Shown piece after piece: positions 52,264 through 60,712 of a DNA stretch of 64,000 bases (within the stretch, counting starts at the first letter, position 1; the number at the start of each line of letters is the position of its first letter). Origin of the DNA: Bacteroidales bacterium (GTDB lineage: Bacteria; Bacteroidota; Bacteroidia; Bacteroidales; UBA932); assembly GCA_017398125.1 (NCBI GenBank), contig JAFQHE010000035.1, forward strand, positions 1 to 64,000. Reading direction: 5' to 3'. Made by a program: the position numbers and the translations under genes. The notes under the pieces are model-generated. The model was not told where the DNA came from. It searched no databases and saw nothing but the letters and a program-made list of their open reading frames with translations.

Positions 52264-53405
52264 ATATGGATAAGAGTAGAGTTTACGATTGTCAGAGAGG
52301 TTGTGAGATTACTCATAATGAAAACGGCGACACCAGCTGTTCATACAACCCAAACTGCTGCAAATTGAGTGTTTTCAATTGGCTTGACGGTATTACTCAA
52401 CAAGATATGGCAAATCTTTTTGAAGTAAGATTCAAGAATACAAGAAAGGGAATATATAAAAACGAATCCGGACAGAACCTCAGAATTGGAGAGTTTGTTG
52501 TTGTTGAGGCCCAGAACGGCTATGATCTTGGAATAATAACATTGGCGGGGCCCATCATTGCACGCCAGTTGAAGAGAGACAGGATTGATCCTGAAACTTA
52601 TGAATTCAAGAAGATCTACCGCAGGGCACGTCCTACAGATATAGAGAAGTGGCAAGAGGCCATTGCCCGCGAGCACAGGACTATGATCCGCTCCCGCCAG
52701 ATGGCAGCAGACCTTGAACTGAATATGAAAATCGGTGATGTGGAGTTCCAGGGCGACGGAACAAAGGCAATTTTCTACTATATTGCCGATGAGAGGGTAG
52801 ATTTCAGACAGCTCATCAAGAACTTTGCTGAAGAGTTCAGAATCAGAATTGAGATGAAACAGATTGGTGCCCGACAGGAAGCCGGCCTTATAGGAGGATT
52901 GGGTGTTTGTGGCCAGGCCCTATGCTGTTCAAGATATATGAATGATTTCCAATCTATTACCACTCAGGCCGCAAGATGTCAAGACCTCTCATTGAATCCA
53001 CAGAAACTTGCAGGACAGTGTGGAAAATTGAAATGCTGCATCAATTATGAGGCCTCTGCCTACATTGATGCACAGAGCCGTATGCCACGTGTACATGAGC
53101 CGCTCCAGCTTGAAGATGGCGAAGCATTCCTATTGAAAACCGACATACTCAGAGGTATTATGTGGTTCTCTTACGATGCCCACAATATGGCTAATATGAT
53201 ACCTCTTAAAGCTGAACAGGTGGCAGGTATCATTGATATGAACAAAAAGGGCAAAAAAGCACCTTCGTTGCTTGAGAGCAAGGAGCGGGAAAAATCACCT
53301 GAGTTCTTCAGCGCAGCCGGTGAGGAGAGCATCTCACGTTTTGATGAGGCAAAATCGCCACGCAAGAAAAATAACCGCAACAGGAAGAACAAACGCAAAC
53401 AATGA
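52260..53405 (+). CDS. ricT: PSP1/RicT-family protein
   Basis: PSP1 C-terminal domain (about 60-320): FEVRFKNTRKGIYKN, GIITLAGPIIARQLK, IADERVDFRQLIKNFAEEF, GGLGVCGQALCCSRYM and AGQCGKLKCCINYE. The conserved cysteines supply Fe-S ligands in the Bacillus RicTAF complex that supports RNase Y. The C-terminus is a basic, disordered tail (KSPRKKNNRNRKNKRKQ). Placement between holB and gldH in overlapping frames is, as I recall, conserved across Bacteroidetes. No RicA or RicF here, so the role in this phylum is open. Confidence 0.88.
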   Translation: MNMDKSRVYDCQRGCEITHNENGDTSCSYNPNCCKLSVFNWLDGITQQDMANLFEVRFKNTRKGIYKNESGQNLRIGEFVVVEAQNGYDLGIITLAGPIIARQLKRDRIDPETYEFKKIYRRARPTDIEKWQEAIAREHRTMIRSRQMAADLELNMKIGDVEFQGDGTKAIFYYIADERVDFRQLIKNFAEEFRIRIEMKQIGARQEAGLIGGLGVCGQALCCSRYMNDFQSITTQAARCQDLSLNPQKLAGQCGKLKCCINYEASAYIDAQSRMPRVHEPLQLEDGEAFLLKTDILRGIMWFSYDAHNMANMIPLKAEQVAGIIDMNKKGKKAPSLLESKEREKSPEFFSAAGEESISRFDEAKSPRKKNNRNRKNKRKQ

Positions 53406-53893
53406 TCCTGCGACTGACTGCATATCTTCTGCTGTTGGCAGCAACGGTTTCATGCTCAACAAGGCCTCTGCAACTGACCGATTTCAGGGAACTTGACATT
53501 TATGAGGGGTGGAATGGGAGTGTTGGGCTTGCCATTGATATGGAGGATACCGTAAACACAAGAATGCTTGAGATATGCATGCAGATAAGAAACAGTCAGA
53601 CAGTTGAAGAGACCGACGCCTTTGAGGTAACAATCGAAATTGTATCACCAGAGGAGTTGCTCTATATTGAACGGATAACCCTGCCCACATCCGCCAGGGA
53701 GGGCAATACCATATATACTCTTACGAATGGCATAAGAAATTACCGCTGGGCATACAGAAGGGGGATAAAGAACAGAGTGGCCGGACGTTGGCAATTCACG
53801 ATTACACCATCGGGAAGTTCCGGTCTGCAGAGGGAAATATATAAAGAGATTATTGGAGTGGGAATCTCCTGTAAAAAAGACAATAACCAATGA
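53402..53893 (+). CDS. gldH: GldH-like lipoprotein
   Basis: Lipobox ATVSC (Cys18). The 163-residue protein has the GldH profile: a beta-rich domain with NYRWAYRRGIKNRVAGRWQF and a terminal IYKEIIGVGI. In Flavobacterium GldH is needed for gliding; in non-gliding Bacteroidales it persists with holB-ricT and its role is unknown. It overlaps ricT and trmB by four bases each (ATGA), so its translation is coupled. Assignment rests on gene order as much as on sequence. Confidence 0.65.
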   Translation: MILRLTAYLLLLAATVSCSTRPLQLTDFRELDIYEGWNGSVGLAIDMEDTVNTRMLEICMQIRNSQTVEETDAFEVTIEIVSPEELLYIERITLPTSAREGNTIYTLTNGIRNYRWAYRRGIKNRVAGRWQFTITPSGSSGLQREIYKEIIGVGISCKKDNNQ

Positions 53894-54648
53894 GTTCAAA
53901 GGACAAACTTAGAAAATTCAGAGAAAATGAGACATTTGCCTGCCTTTTCCAGCCAAAGACAGAAGGGGTTCTCGGCAAGCCATACAGTCTGCGAGGCAAA
54001 TGGGGAAAAGAGATATTTGGCAATGACAACCCTATTACCCTTGAATTGGGTTGCGGCAAGGGTGAGTACACAATTGCTCTTGCCCAGAAGTTTCCCGACA
54101 GAAACTTCATTGGCATCGACATAAAGGGTGCCCGCCTGTGGAAAGGGGCCAAATTTGCTACCGAAAACAAGATGGGCAATGTACTTTTTATCAGGACTCG
54201 CATTGAGTTCATTACCTCCCTTTTTGCAGAGGGGGAAATTTCTGAGATATGGATAACATTCCCCGATCCCCAACTCAAGCGTCCGCGCAAACGCCTTACC
54301 GGCACAATGTTCCTTGAACGCTATAGGCAGTTCCTTGCTCCTGACGGCATAATCAACCTGAAAACCGACAGCAAATATCTGCACAACTACACCCTTGCCC
54401 TTGCCCGGCAAAACGGGCTTGACATCCTTGAGGCCAACAATGACATCTACGGTTCAGGCAGGGCTGACGAAATACTCTCCATCAAGACCTTCTATGAGGC
54501 CCACTACATCAAAAGGGGCCTTGAGATAACATATCTGGCATTCAGGCCGGAGAATGGCAAACCCCTCATTGAGCCTGAATGGGATGAGGAGTACTGGGAG
54601 ATCGAAGAGGCCAAAGGCAGGGAAAATACACCTGCCAACAAGGGTTAG
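53890..54648 (+). CDS. trmB: tRNA (guanine-N7)-methyltransferase
   Basis: Forms m7G46 in tRNA. SAM-binding motif LELGCGKGEYTIALAQKFPDRNFIGIDIKG, the substrate-site FPDPQLKRPRKRLTG and the final TYLAFRPENGKP. Length 252, with a short charged C-terminal tail. Last gene of the operon, followed by a terminator. An exact 9-mer occurs at 54093. Confidence 0.93.
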   Translation: MSSKDKLRKFRENETFACLFQPKTEGVLGKPYSLRGKWGKEIFGNDNPITLELGCGKGEYTIALAQKFPDRNFIGIDIKGARLWKGAKFATENKMGNVLFIRTRIEFITSLFAEGEISEIWITFPDPQLKRPRKRLTGTMFLERYRQFLAPDGIINLKTDSKYLHNYTLALARQNGLDILEANNDIYGSGRADEILSIKTFYEAHYIKRGLEITYLAFRPENGKPLIEPEWDEEYWEIEEAKGRENTPANKG

Positions 54649-54682
54649 CAATAGGCATACTGAGGATTCCTTATAAAACAGC

Positions 54683-54711
54683 AAATCCCTGTCAAGACTG
54701 ACAGGGATTTT
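54683..54711. terminator. Bidirectional terminator between trmB and kbl
   Basis: AAATCCCTGTC AAGACT GACAGGGATTT stem with TTTAT on the plus side and A/T-rich DNA on the minus side. Confidence 0.85.
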
Positions 54712-54764
54712 ATCTTAGCAGAGGTGAATTTTGAGCAACCTCATCTGCTCTTTTGTATCAACCT

Positions 54765-55955
54765 CTATTTGATTACGCCAAGTTCTTTGCCAATTTTGGT
54801 AAAGGCCGCAATAGCCTTGTCAAGATGCTCAATCTCGTGGCCTGCAGAGATCTGCACACGGATACGTGCTTGACCTTTAGGCACTACCGGATAGTAGAAG
54901 CCCACAACATATATACCCTCCTCAAGAAGTTTTTCTGCCATCTGCTGAGAGAGTTTTGCATCATAAAGCATAACTGCACAAATTGCAGACTGTGTAGGTT
55001 TGATGTCAAATCCGGCCTCCTTCATTTTTGCAACAAAATAGTCTGTATTACTGTGAAGTTTGTCCTGAAGTTCATTTGTGCGTGCCATCATGTCAAACAT
55101 GGCTATACCTGCAGCAGCTACCATTGGAGGAATTGAGTTTGAGAACAGATAAGGGCGTGAACGCTGGCGCAACATTGCAATGATCTCCTTTTTACCGGTT
55201 GTAAAGCCACCGATTGCTCCGCCAAATGCCTTACCAAGTGTTCCGGTAAGAATCTCAATTTTACCTCTGAGATTATATTGTTCAGTTGTACCTCTACCTG
55301 TTTTTCCGACTACACCTGCAGAGTGGGATTCATCTACCATTACCATGGCATCATATTTCTCAGCCAACTCATAGATCTTGTCAAGAGGAGCGACATTACC
55401 GTCCATTGAGAATACGCCGTCTGTTACAATAAGCCTGTGACGTTGTGCCTGGGCAAGTTTGAGACAATTCTCCAACTCTTCCATATTGGCGTTTGCATAT
55501 CTGTACCTCTGAGCCTTGCAAAGTCTTACACCATCAATGATTGAAGCATGGTTGAGAGCGTCAGAAATGATGGCATCCTCCTCGTTCAATAGAGGCTCAA
55601 ACACACCGCCATTCGCATCAAAACATGCTGCATAAAGAATGGTATCTTCTGTGCCAAAGAACTCTGCAATCTTTCTCTCCAACTCCTTATGAAGATCCTG
55701 TGTTCCGCAGATGAAGCGTACACTCGACATTCCAAAGCCCCTCTCATCCAATGCTTTTTTTGCAGCATCAATAAGTTCCTGGTTATCGGACAGTCCAAGA
55801 TAGTTGTTGGCGCAGAAGTTCAGCACATCCTTGCCAGTGTTCACTTTGATTTCCGCCTTTTGGGGAGAGACAATGATTCTCTCTTTTTTATACAAACCTG
55901 CCTCCTCAATTGATTTGAGCTCAGCTTGAAGATACTGTTGAAATTTATTGTACAT
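54765..55955 (-). CDS. kbl: Glycine C-acetyltransferase (2-amino-3-ketobutyrate CoA ligase)
   Basis: PLP-dependent alpha-oxoamine synthase that cleaves 2-amino-3-oxobutyrate with CoA to glycine and acetyl-CoA, in threonine degradation. NFCANNYLGLSDNQELI, GFGMSSVRFICGTQDLHKELE and the PLP lysine in LTGTLGKAFGGAIGGFTTGK identify it; length 396 matches Kbl. The threonine dehydrogenase gene is not adjacent. A glycine-producing enzyme here together with gcvP at 24.9 kb is consistent with threonine/glycine catabolism in this organism. 372 bases of upstream DNA precede trxA. Confidence 0.9.
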   Translation of the reverse strand: MYNKFQQYLQAELKSIEEAGLYKKERIIVSPQKAEIKVNTGKDVLNFCANNYLGLSDNQELIDAAKKALDERGFGMSSVRFICGTQDLHKELERKIAEFFGTEDTILYAACFDANGGVFEPLLNEEDAIISDALNHASIIDGVRLCKAQRYRYANANMEELENCLKLAQAQRHRLIVTDGVFSMDGNVAPLDKIYELAEKYDAMVMVDESHSAGVVGKTGRGTTEQYNLRGKIEILTGTLGKAFGGAIGGFTTGKKEIIAMLRQRSRPYLFSNSIPPMVAAAGIAMFDMMARTNELQDKLHSNTDYFVAKMKEAGFDIKPTQSAICAVMLYDAKLSQQMAEKLLEEGIYVVGFYYPVVPKGQARIRVQISAGHEIEHLDKAIAAFTKIGKELGVIK

Positions 55956-56327
55956 GGTGTTATTAAGTTTTAATTTCTAATTTACATTCAAGAATATGTT
56001 GTAAACTTTATCAAGTTTAAGGGAACCGGTTACAAACTTACACAAAAAGCGCGGAATAATATCCTAATTTCAAAAAAATATGCAGCCGTTTTAATCAAAA
56101 ATTGAAGTATCTTTGTTAATCGTGAAGGCGGATAATTTTGTCTGCAGGGTTATTTTGGTCCTTTTCAGATCTGTCGGGAAAATATGGCAGGCACTAAGGA
56201 TCTGGGAGGCATTGCACAACCAAAAAGTAGAATTATTCCAAAAATTGGCTGAACTTTAAAAAATTGATGTTAAATTAGCAACTTTAATTGACAGATATAT
56301 GTGTAGAACATTTAAATGTAAATCATT
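55956..56327. other. Divergent intergenic region between kbl and trxA
   Basis: About 370 bases without a coding ORF. It contains a -7-like TATCTTTG at 56108-56115 (plus), a copy of the 9-mer at 56171-56179, and a minus-strand TAAGTTTG at 56033-56040 that could serve kbl. The leader to trxA would then be about 200 bases; I see no known riboswitch. Confidence 0.4.
56171..56179 (+). repeat. CTGTCGGGA 9-mer, intergenic copy
   Basis: In the kbl-trxA intergenic region, about 150 bases before the trxA start. Confidence 0.6.
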
Positions 56328-56645
56328 ATGGCAATGGAAGTAAATGATACTAATTTCAACGAGGTTGTTATGCAGAGCGACAAACCTGTAATGGTAGATT
56401 TCTGGGCATCCTGGTGTGGCCCATGCAAAGCGCTTATCCCAGTAGTTGAGGAGGTGGCTGCAGAGTATGAGGGCAAGGCTCTTGTTGTAAAATGCAATGT
56501 AGATGAGGCTGCAGATGCGCCTATGGAGTATGGAATCAGAAACATTCCTACTTTGTTGTTCTTTAAAGGCGGTGAATTGAAGGCAAAACTTGTAGGTTCA
56601 GTAGCAAAATCCGCAATTACCGCTGAATTGGATAAATTAATGTAA
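56328..56645 (+). CDS. trxA: Thioredoxin
   Basis: Single-domain thioredoxin with WASWCGPC (Cys30, Cys33), cis-proline region NIPTLLFFKGG and the expected length of 105. It is cytoplasmic (no signal). Downstream 12 bases away is an outer-membrane beta-barrel gene; probably co-transcribed with it and the prenyl synthase. Confidence 0.95.
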   Translation: MAMEVNDTNFNEVVMQSDKPVMVDFWASWCGPCKALIPVVEEVAAEYEGKALVVKCNVDEAADAPMEYGIRNIPTLLFFKGGELKAKLVGSVAKSAITAELDKLM

Positions 56646-56656
56646 AATATGTTTTT

Positions 56657-57250
56657 ATGAAGAGGACTTTAATTGTACTGTGTGTGATGTTTTTCTGCGT
56701 TCTCCCGATGAGGGCACAGAATGGTTTTGGTATAAAGGGTGGATTGAGTTACAATTCAATGTCTGATATTGAGATTGAGAATTGGGAGAGTTCCTTTAAC
56801 AGAAAAACCGGTTTTCATGCCGGCATTTTGTACAAGGCAAAATTGGGGTCAGGTCTGGCACTCCAGCCGGAGCTCCTCTACATTCAGAAGGGTGGCAATC
56901 TTGAAGGAAATAATGAAAGTTTGGATTTTAAAGTCCATCATATCCAGTTGCCAATTAACCTGCAGTGGGGAATAGACCTTATGCTATTCCGCCCGTTTGT
57001 GATGGTTTCACCATATATTGGATATGCAATAGCCAACGGTGATGAACTGAAGGGATTGGAGTGGGATAACATGAACCGCTTCGAGTATGGTATAGGCCTG
57101 GGTGCAGGTCTTGACATCTGGAAGTTCCAGGTGACAGGCAGATACTGTTGGGATCTAGGCAAGGTAGCCGAATTCAAATGGGACGGAATTAACACATTCA
57201 AAGGTGGAAAGAACAAGGGATTTGAACTTTCTTTAGCATTCATTTTTTAA
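56657..57250 (+). CDS. Outer-membrane beta-barrel protein
   Basis: Signal peptide (1-20, MRA-Q), then an eight-stranded porin-like barrel of the OMP_b-brl_2 type: GFGIKGGLSYNSMSDIEIEN, LALQPELLYIQKGG, HHIQLPINLQW, FEYGIGLGAGLDIW, and a terminal aromatic GFELSLAFIF. Function unknown; members include PorT-like and adhesin-like proteins. 197 aa is normal. It lies between trxA and the polyprenyl synthase with 4-12 base gaps. Confidence 0.8.
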   Translation: MKRTLIVLCVMFFCVLPMRAQNGFGIKGGLSYNSMSDIEIENWESSFNRKTGFHAGILYKAKLGSGLALQPELLYIQKGGNLEGNNESLDFKVHHIQLPINLQWGIDLMLFRPFVMVSPYIGYAIANGDELKGLEWDNMNRFEYGIGLGAGLDIWKFQVTGRYCWDLGKVAEFKWDGINTFKGGKNKGFELSLAFIF

Positions 57251-57254
57251 GGCT

Positions 57255-58256
57255 GTGGATATAAACAACGTAAAAAAAGAGTTGGGAACAGACTGGAGCG
57301 GATATCAAGCAACATTGGTATCCGCTTTATGCAATAGCAATGAATTTGTTTCCAAAATAAACAACTATCTGATTGAAAATGCCGGCAAGCAGTTGAGGCC
57401 TGTACTATCGTTGCTCTCTGCTACGGTATGTGGAGAACCAAACAATACAAGCCATTGCTGCGCTGCTGTTTCTGAAATGATACATACCGCAACTCTTCTG
57501 CATGATGATGTGGCTGATGACGGCAATCTCAGAAGAGGAGTACCGACGGTCAAGGCAGTCTTTGGACAAGCAGCATCAATATTGGCCGGAGACTATTGGC
57601 TGGCCCAGGCATTGGATCTCCTCACCCAATGCGGAGAGGATGTCCTTTCATGTTTTACCAATGCGGTAAAGGAGCTCTCCGTTGGTGAACTCATACAAAT
57701 GGAAAAGGCAGAGTTGCTTGACACCTGCAAAGAAGACTACTACTCAATTATATCGAAAAAGACTGCCAGCCTATTCATCGCAGCCATGAAAAGTGGAGCC
57801 ATATCTGTTGGAGCCAACCCCGAACGGCTGAAGGCTGTAGAAAAATATGCCTATGAACTTGGCGTGGCCTTTCAGATAAGGGATGATATTTTTGATTATA
57901 CACCCTCAATGGATACCGGTAAAATTGCCGGAGCAGACATTAAGGAGAGAAAGATAACTCTTCCTTTATTGTGTGCAATGGAGAAATCATCTCCCGAAGA
58001 GGCACGTCAAGTAAGGGAGAAAATTGCACTTATTGAAAACAGCCTGGTAAAAGGAGGCAAGGTCAGTGACGCAGAAAGGGCAATTATTGATGAGGTCAAC
58101 CTCTTTGTTGAAAAATACGATGGTATAGGCCAAAGTCAGAATATTCTTGGTGAACATGGCAAGATGGCCGTTAAAGCACTCTCACCTCTTCCTCCAAGTT
58201 GGGCAAAAGAGAGACTTGTAGCTTTGGCCGAGTATGTTGGCACCAGAGAAAAATAG
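57255..58256 (+). CDS. Polyprenyl diphosphate synthase
   Basis: All-helical prenyl transferase. The first Asp-rich motif is LLHDDVADDGNLRRGVPT, the second FQIRDDIFDYTP; GKQLRPVLSLLSATV and KTASLFIAAMKSGA are also present. It makes chain-length-defined isoprenoid diphosphate, probably for menaquinone side chains. The frame starts at GTG (57255), four bases after the upstream stop; no ATG occurs before the conserved part, so GTG is the likely start. 333 aa. Confidence 0.9.
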   Translation: MDINNVKKELGTDWSGYQATLVSALCNSNEFVSKINNYLIENAGKQLRPVLSLLSATVCGEPNNTSHCCAAVSEMIHTATLLHDDVADDGNLRRGVPTVKAVFGQAASILAGDYWLAQALDLLTQCGEDVLSCFTNAVKELSVGELIQMEKAELLDTCKEDYYSIISKKTASLFIAAMKSGAISVGANPERLKAVEKYAYELGVAFQIRDDIFDYTPSMDTGKIAGADIKERKITLPLLCAMEKSSPEEARQVREKIALIENSLVKGGKVSDAERAIIDEVNLFVEKYDGIGQSQNILGEHGKMAVKALSPLPPSWAKERLVALAEYVGTREK

Positions 58257-58291
58257 TACAAGCAACCCCCTTTAAATATGCTTCAAAGAGG

Positions 58292-58330
58292 ATAAAGTTC
58301 CTATAATGCCGGTCATTATAGGAACTTTAT
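58292..58330. terminator. Long perfect hairpin at the convergent ends of the prenyl synthase and DUF456 genes
   Basis: A 17-pair perfect stem ATAAAGTTCCTATAATG / CATTATAGGAACTTTAT with a five-base loop CCGGT. It overlaps the DUF456 stop codon (58316). There is no T run on either side, so the termination mechanism is uncertain. Confidence 0.55.
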
Positions 58331-58810
58331 TATGTAATATAACATCATTCCACTTGCAACCATCTTTATACCGGTTCCAAAGAGGAAGCCGAGAAATGAC
58401 CCTATTGCAGATAGGAGTGACTCTCCCAATTTTTTACCGTTTATGATTATCTCTCCAAGTAGCGCTCCAAGAAATGCTCCTGCTATTATCCCAAATGGAG
58501 GGAAAAATACCAGTCCTATTATTGTTCCGGCAAGAGATCCTCTTACCGCCTCCTTTGAGCCACCAGTCCATTTGGTGAATAGGGCAGGAACCACATAATC
58601 AAGAATTGATACGGCTATTGTAATTGCAAGCCACACAAGCATAAACTTGCCGGTAATGGCTTCCCCGGAATCGGCAGCTCCATTGCACCACAGGTAGATG
58701 ACAACCAATCCGGCATAACTTAGTGGCGGGCCCGGCAATACAGGCAATATGCAGCCGAGCAGGCCCACCACACCAAAAAGAATTGCTATTATCTCCAAAA
58801 ATATCTCCAT
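58316..58810 (-). CDS. DUF456 membrane protein
   Basis: 164 aa with four or five hydrophobic segments and two Gly-rich hairpins (PVLPGPPLSYAGLVVIYLW and GTIIGLVFFPPFGIIAGAFLGALLGE), as in the DUF456 family. Function unknown. Its last codons are part of a 17-pair hairpin. It follows the PspC operon's last gene by 50 bases on the same strand. Confidence 0.85.
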   Translation of the reverse strand: MEIFLEIIAILFGVVGLLGCILPVLPGPPLSYAGLVVIYLWCNGAADSGEAITGKFMLVWLAITIAVSILDYVVPALFTKWTGGSKEAVRGSLAGTIIGLVFFPPFGIIAGAFLGALLGEIIINGKKLGESLLSAIGSFLGFLFGTGIKMVASGMMLYYIIKFL

Positions 58811-58820
58811 AATTGAAAAT

Positions 58821-58829
58821 CTGTCGGGA
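58821..58829 (+). repeat. CTGTCGGGA 9-mer, intergenic copy
   Basis: In the 49-base gap between the DUF456 gene and the PspC gene, 11 bases before the DUF456 ATG. Confidence 0.6.
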
Positions 58830-58859
58830 TTAATGAATGTTTGTTAAACAAAATCTTTA

Positions 58860-60362
58860 TTATTTGTCATAAACGGTAATCTTACCGCGTTCATCGCTCT
58901 TTATCACACACATCTGCGCAGGCAGATGGAGCCAAAGGGTTATATCCTCACCACGGAACTTGTTCTCCTTTGTATAAATCCTGGGATAGATTGTCAAGAG
59001 TGAATCCTTTACGGTAAATATACTGTCCGTTGTGAAAGGCTCACACTTCCTATACAGACTCAGGCCACTGAATGTAGTATATTTGCACTCCACAAATCCA
59101 TGATATGGTTCTCCATCCTCATTTGGAGAGTGTTTCACAATGCGTATTTCGGGATACTTGACAAATTCCAGCACACCCTTGTTGCGCTCAAGCAGGTAAT
59201 CTGCACATATTATTCCACTCTTCCTATCTTTCAGGACCATCGCCTCCCCAATCCCGTCAAACGGTTGCAGATTCATATAAAGAGTATCTATATTTGAAGA
59301 GACAGGTCTGTCATCTGACCATTTTGTATCATCAAAATATGGCGTTGCCGATTTTATTCCGAGCGAGGTGAGTGCAAAAATTGCAACAACCCAAACAAGA
59401 AACATTATAAGACCGGGCCGCCAGGTCGGAGTCTTGAATTTGAAACAGAGCAGCACTCCCCAATAGATAAGTAACAGAAATGGGATGAACCATACAAAGA
59501 GAGAGAGCAACTTGAGCCAAAAGAGATTATCTATCCCCAACTCTATATAGTCAAGCATTGCCGGCAAAGAGAGTCCATCCACTATTTCAATACCCATAAA
59601 AAGTATCATACCACTGACCAGACCGCCAAATCCCATCAATATAAAGAGAGCTCCAATGAATATTCCTATAACGCCCAACAGCCCGCCTAAGGCTATTGAT
59701 AGTCTGCTACGCTCCTGACACGAATTGCTGCGTGAGCATGAGTGAGTCCTGACATCTTTGTGCATCTCGTCTATTCCGGTACCTTTTCCTCTCATGGCAC
59801 AACGCTGCTCCACAGTCTTTGCTGCAGGCACTATAATCCACAAAAGAATATACAGCAGAAACATGAATCCAAATGAACTGCCTCCGATATTGCTGAAGAT
59901 ACTGCATCTGACACCAAATGACTCCATTATTGTAGAGACAAGAGCCAGCAGTACAAAGATAAGACGGATCATTACAGCATCTACGCTAAAATAGGCACCC
60001 AAACCACTGCAGACTCCTCCTACCACCCTATCCTTAAGGTCTCTATAGAGTTTTTTTACAGGTCTCTTCTCCTTGGCAGATGATTTTGACTCTTCGGTCT
60101 CATGCAGCTCTATCTCTGCCGGATGCCCCAATACAGCAATTATACTGCTCACTGTTTCAAGCTGTATAGTCCCGATCTTGCCACCCCTCTCAATAAGAAG
60201 CTCAGCAATCCTCTCTTCTATATCCGAGATTATCTCAGAGCCATCCGTTACCCCCTTGTAATAGGCATCCAATTCATCAAGGTAACTCTCAAGTAGCTGG
60301 TAGGCATCACTCTCCAATGTAAATGAGCCCCCTGCAATGCTAACTTTTACAACCTGCTTCAT
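58860..60362 (-). CDS. PspC-domain membrane protein, long form
   Basis: N-terminal 95 residues form a soluble region also found in the gene at 60713 (VKVSIAGGSFTLESDAYQLL; ISDIEERIAELLIERGG). A PspC domain follows (about 103-190, KKLYRDLKDRVVGGVCSGLG AYFSVD), then four transmembrane segments and a C-terminal soluble domain of about 150 residues facing the periplasm. PspC proteins act in envelope stress. The start overlaps the PadR stop by four bases (ATGA). Sequence-wise the N-terminal thirds of the two PspC proteins are paralogous. Confidence 0.88.
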   Translation of the reverse strand: MKQVVKVSIAGGSFTLESDAYQLLESYLDELDAYYKGVTDGSEIISDIEERIAELLIERGGKIGTIQLETVSSIIAVLGHPAEIELHETEESKSSAKEKRPVKKLYRDLKDRVVGGVCSGLGAYFSVDAVMIRLIFVLLALVSTIMESFGVRCSIFSNIGGSSFGFMFLLYILLWIIVPAAKTVEQRCAMRGKGTGIDEMHKDVRTHSCSRSNSCQERSRLSIALGGLLGVIGIFIGALFILMGFGGLVSGMILFMGIEIVDGLSLPAMLDYIELGIDNLFWLKLLSLFVWFIPFLLLIYWGVLLCFKFKTPTWRPGLIMFLVWVVAIFALTSLGIKSATPYFDDTKWSDDRPVSSNIDTLYMNLQPFDGIGEAMVLKDRKSGIICADYLLERNKGVLEFVKYPEIRIVKHSPNEDGEPYHGFVECKYTTFSGLSLYRKCEPFTTDSIFTVKDSLLTIYPRIYTKENKFRGEDITLWLHLPAQMCVIKSDERGKITVYDK

Positions 60363-60703
60363 AATGGCAATTTTTTACTCTTTACAAACTCTATTGATCT
60401 TACAACCTCCATCCAGGCTATATCCATCTCTATCAAAGCCTCCTCTCCCTTGGATGTAAGTGAATAGTATTTTCTTGGAGGACCTTGGGTACTCTCCTCC
60501 CATCTGTAGTTTAGCAGACCCTGATTCTTCAATCTTGTCAGAAGTGGATAGAGTGTTCCTTCAACAACTATCATCCTTGCATCCTTGAGTTCTGCTATTA
60601 TTGATGACGCATAGGCATCATTATTCTTGAGTATACTTAAAATACAGTACTCCAATACGCCTTTACGCATTTGAGCCTTTATATTGTCTACATTAGAATC
60701 CAT
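60359..60703 (-). CDS. PadR-family transcriptional regulator
   Basis: 114 aa winged helix: MRKGVLEYCILSILKNNDAY ASSIIAELKDARMIVVEGTLYPLLTRLKNQGLLNY and REYYSLTSKGEEAL-type C-terminal helix. PadR proteins are repressors of stress or efflux genes; sitting between two PspC genes, it most likely controls this operon. Starts ten bases after the upstream PspC gene. Confidence 0.93.
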   Translation of the reverse strand: MDSNVDNIKAQMRKGVLEYCILSILKNNDAYASSIIAELKDARMIVVEGTLYPLLTRLKNQGLLNYRWEESTQGPPRKYYSLTSKGEEALIEMDIAWMEVVRSIEFVKSKKLPL

Positions 60704-60712
60704 ACCGCCCTC

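Noticed and set aside
5187..58829. 9-mer as a MITE or transposon end
   Set aside because: Flanks are unrelated between copies, and no larger element is shared.
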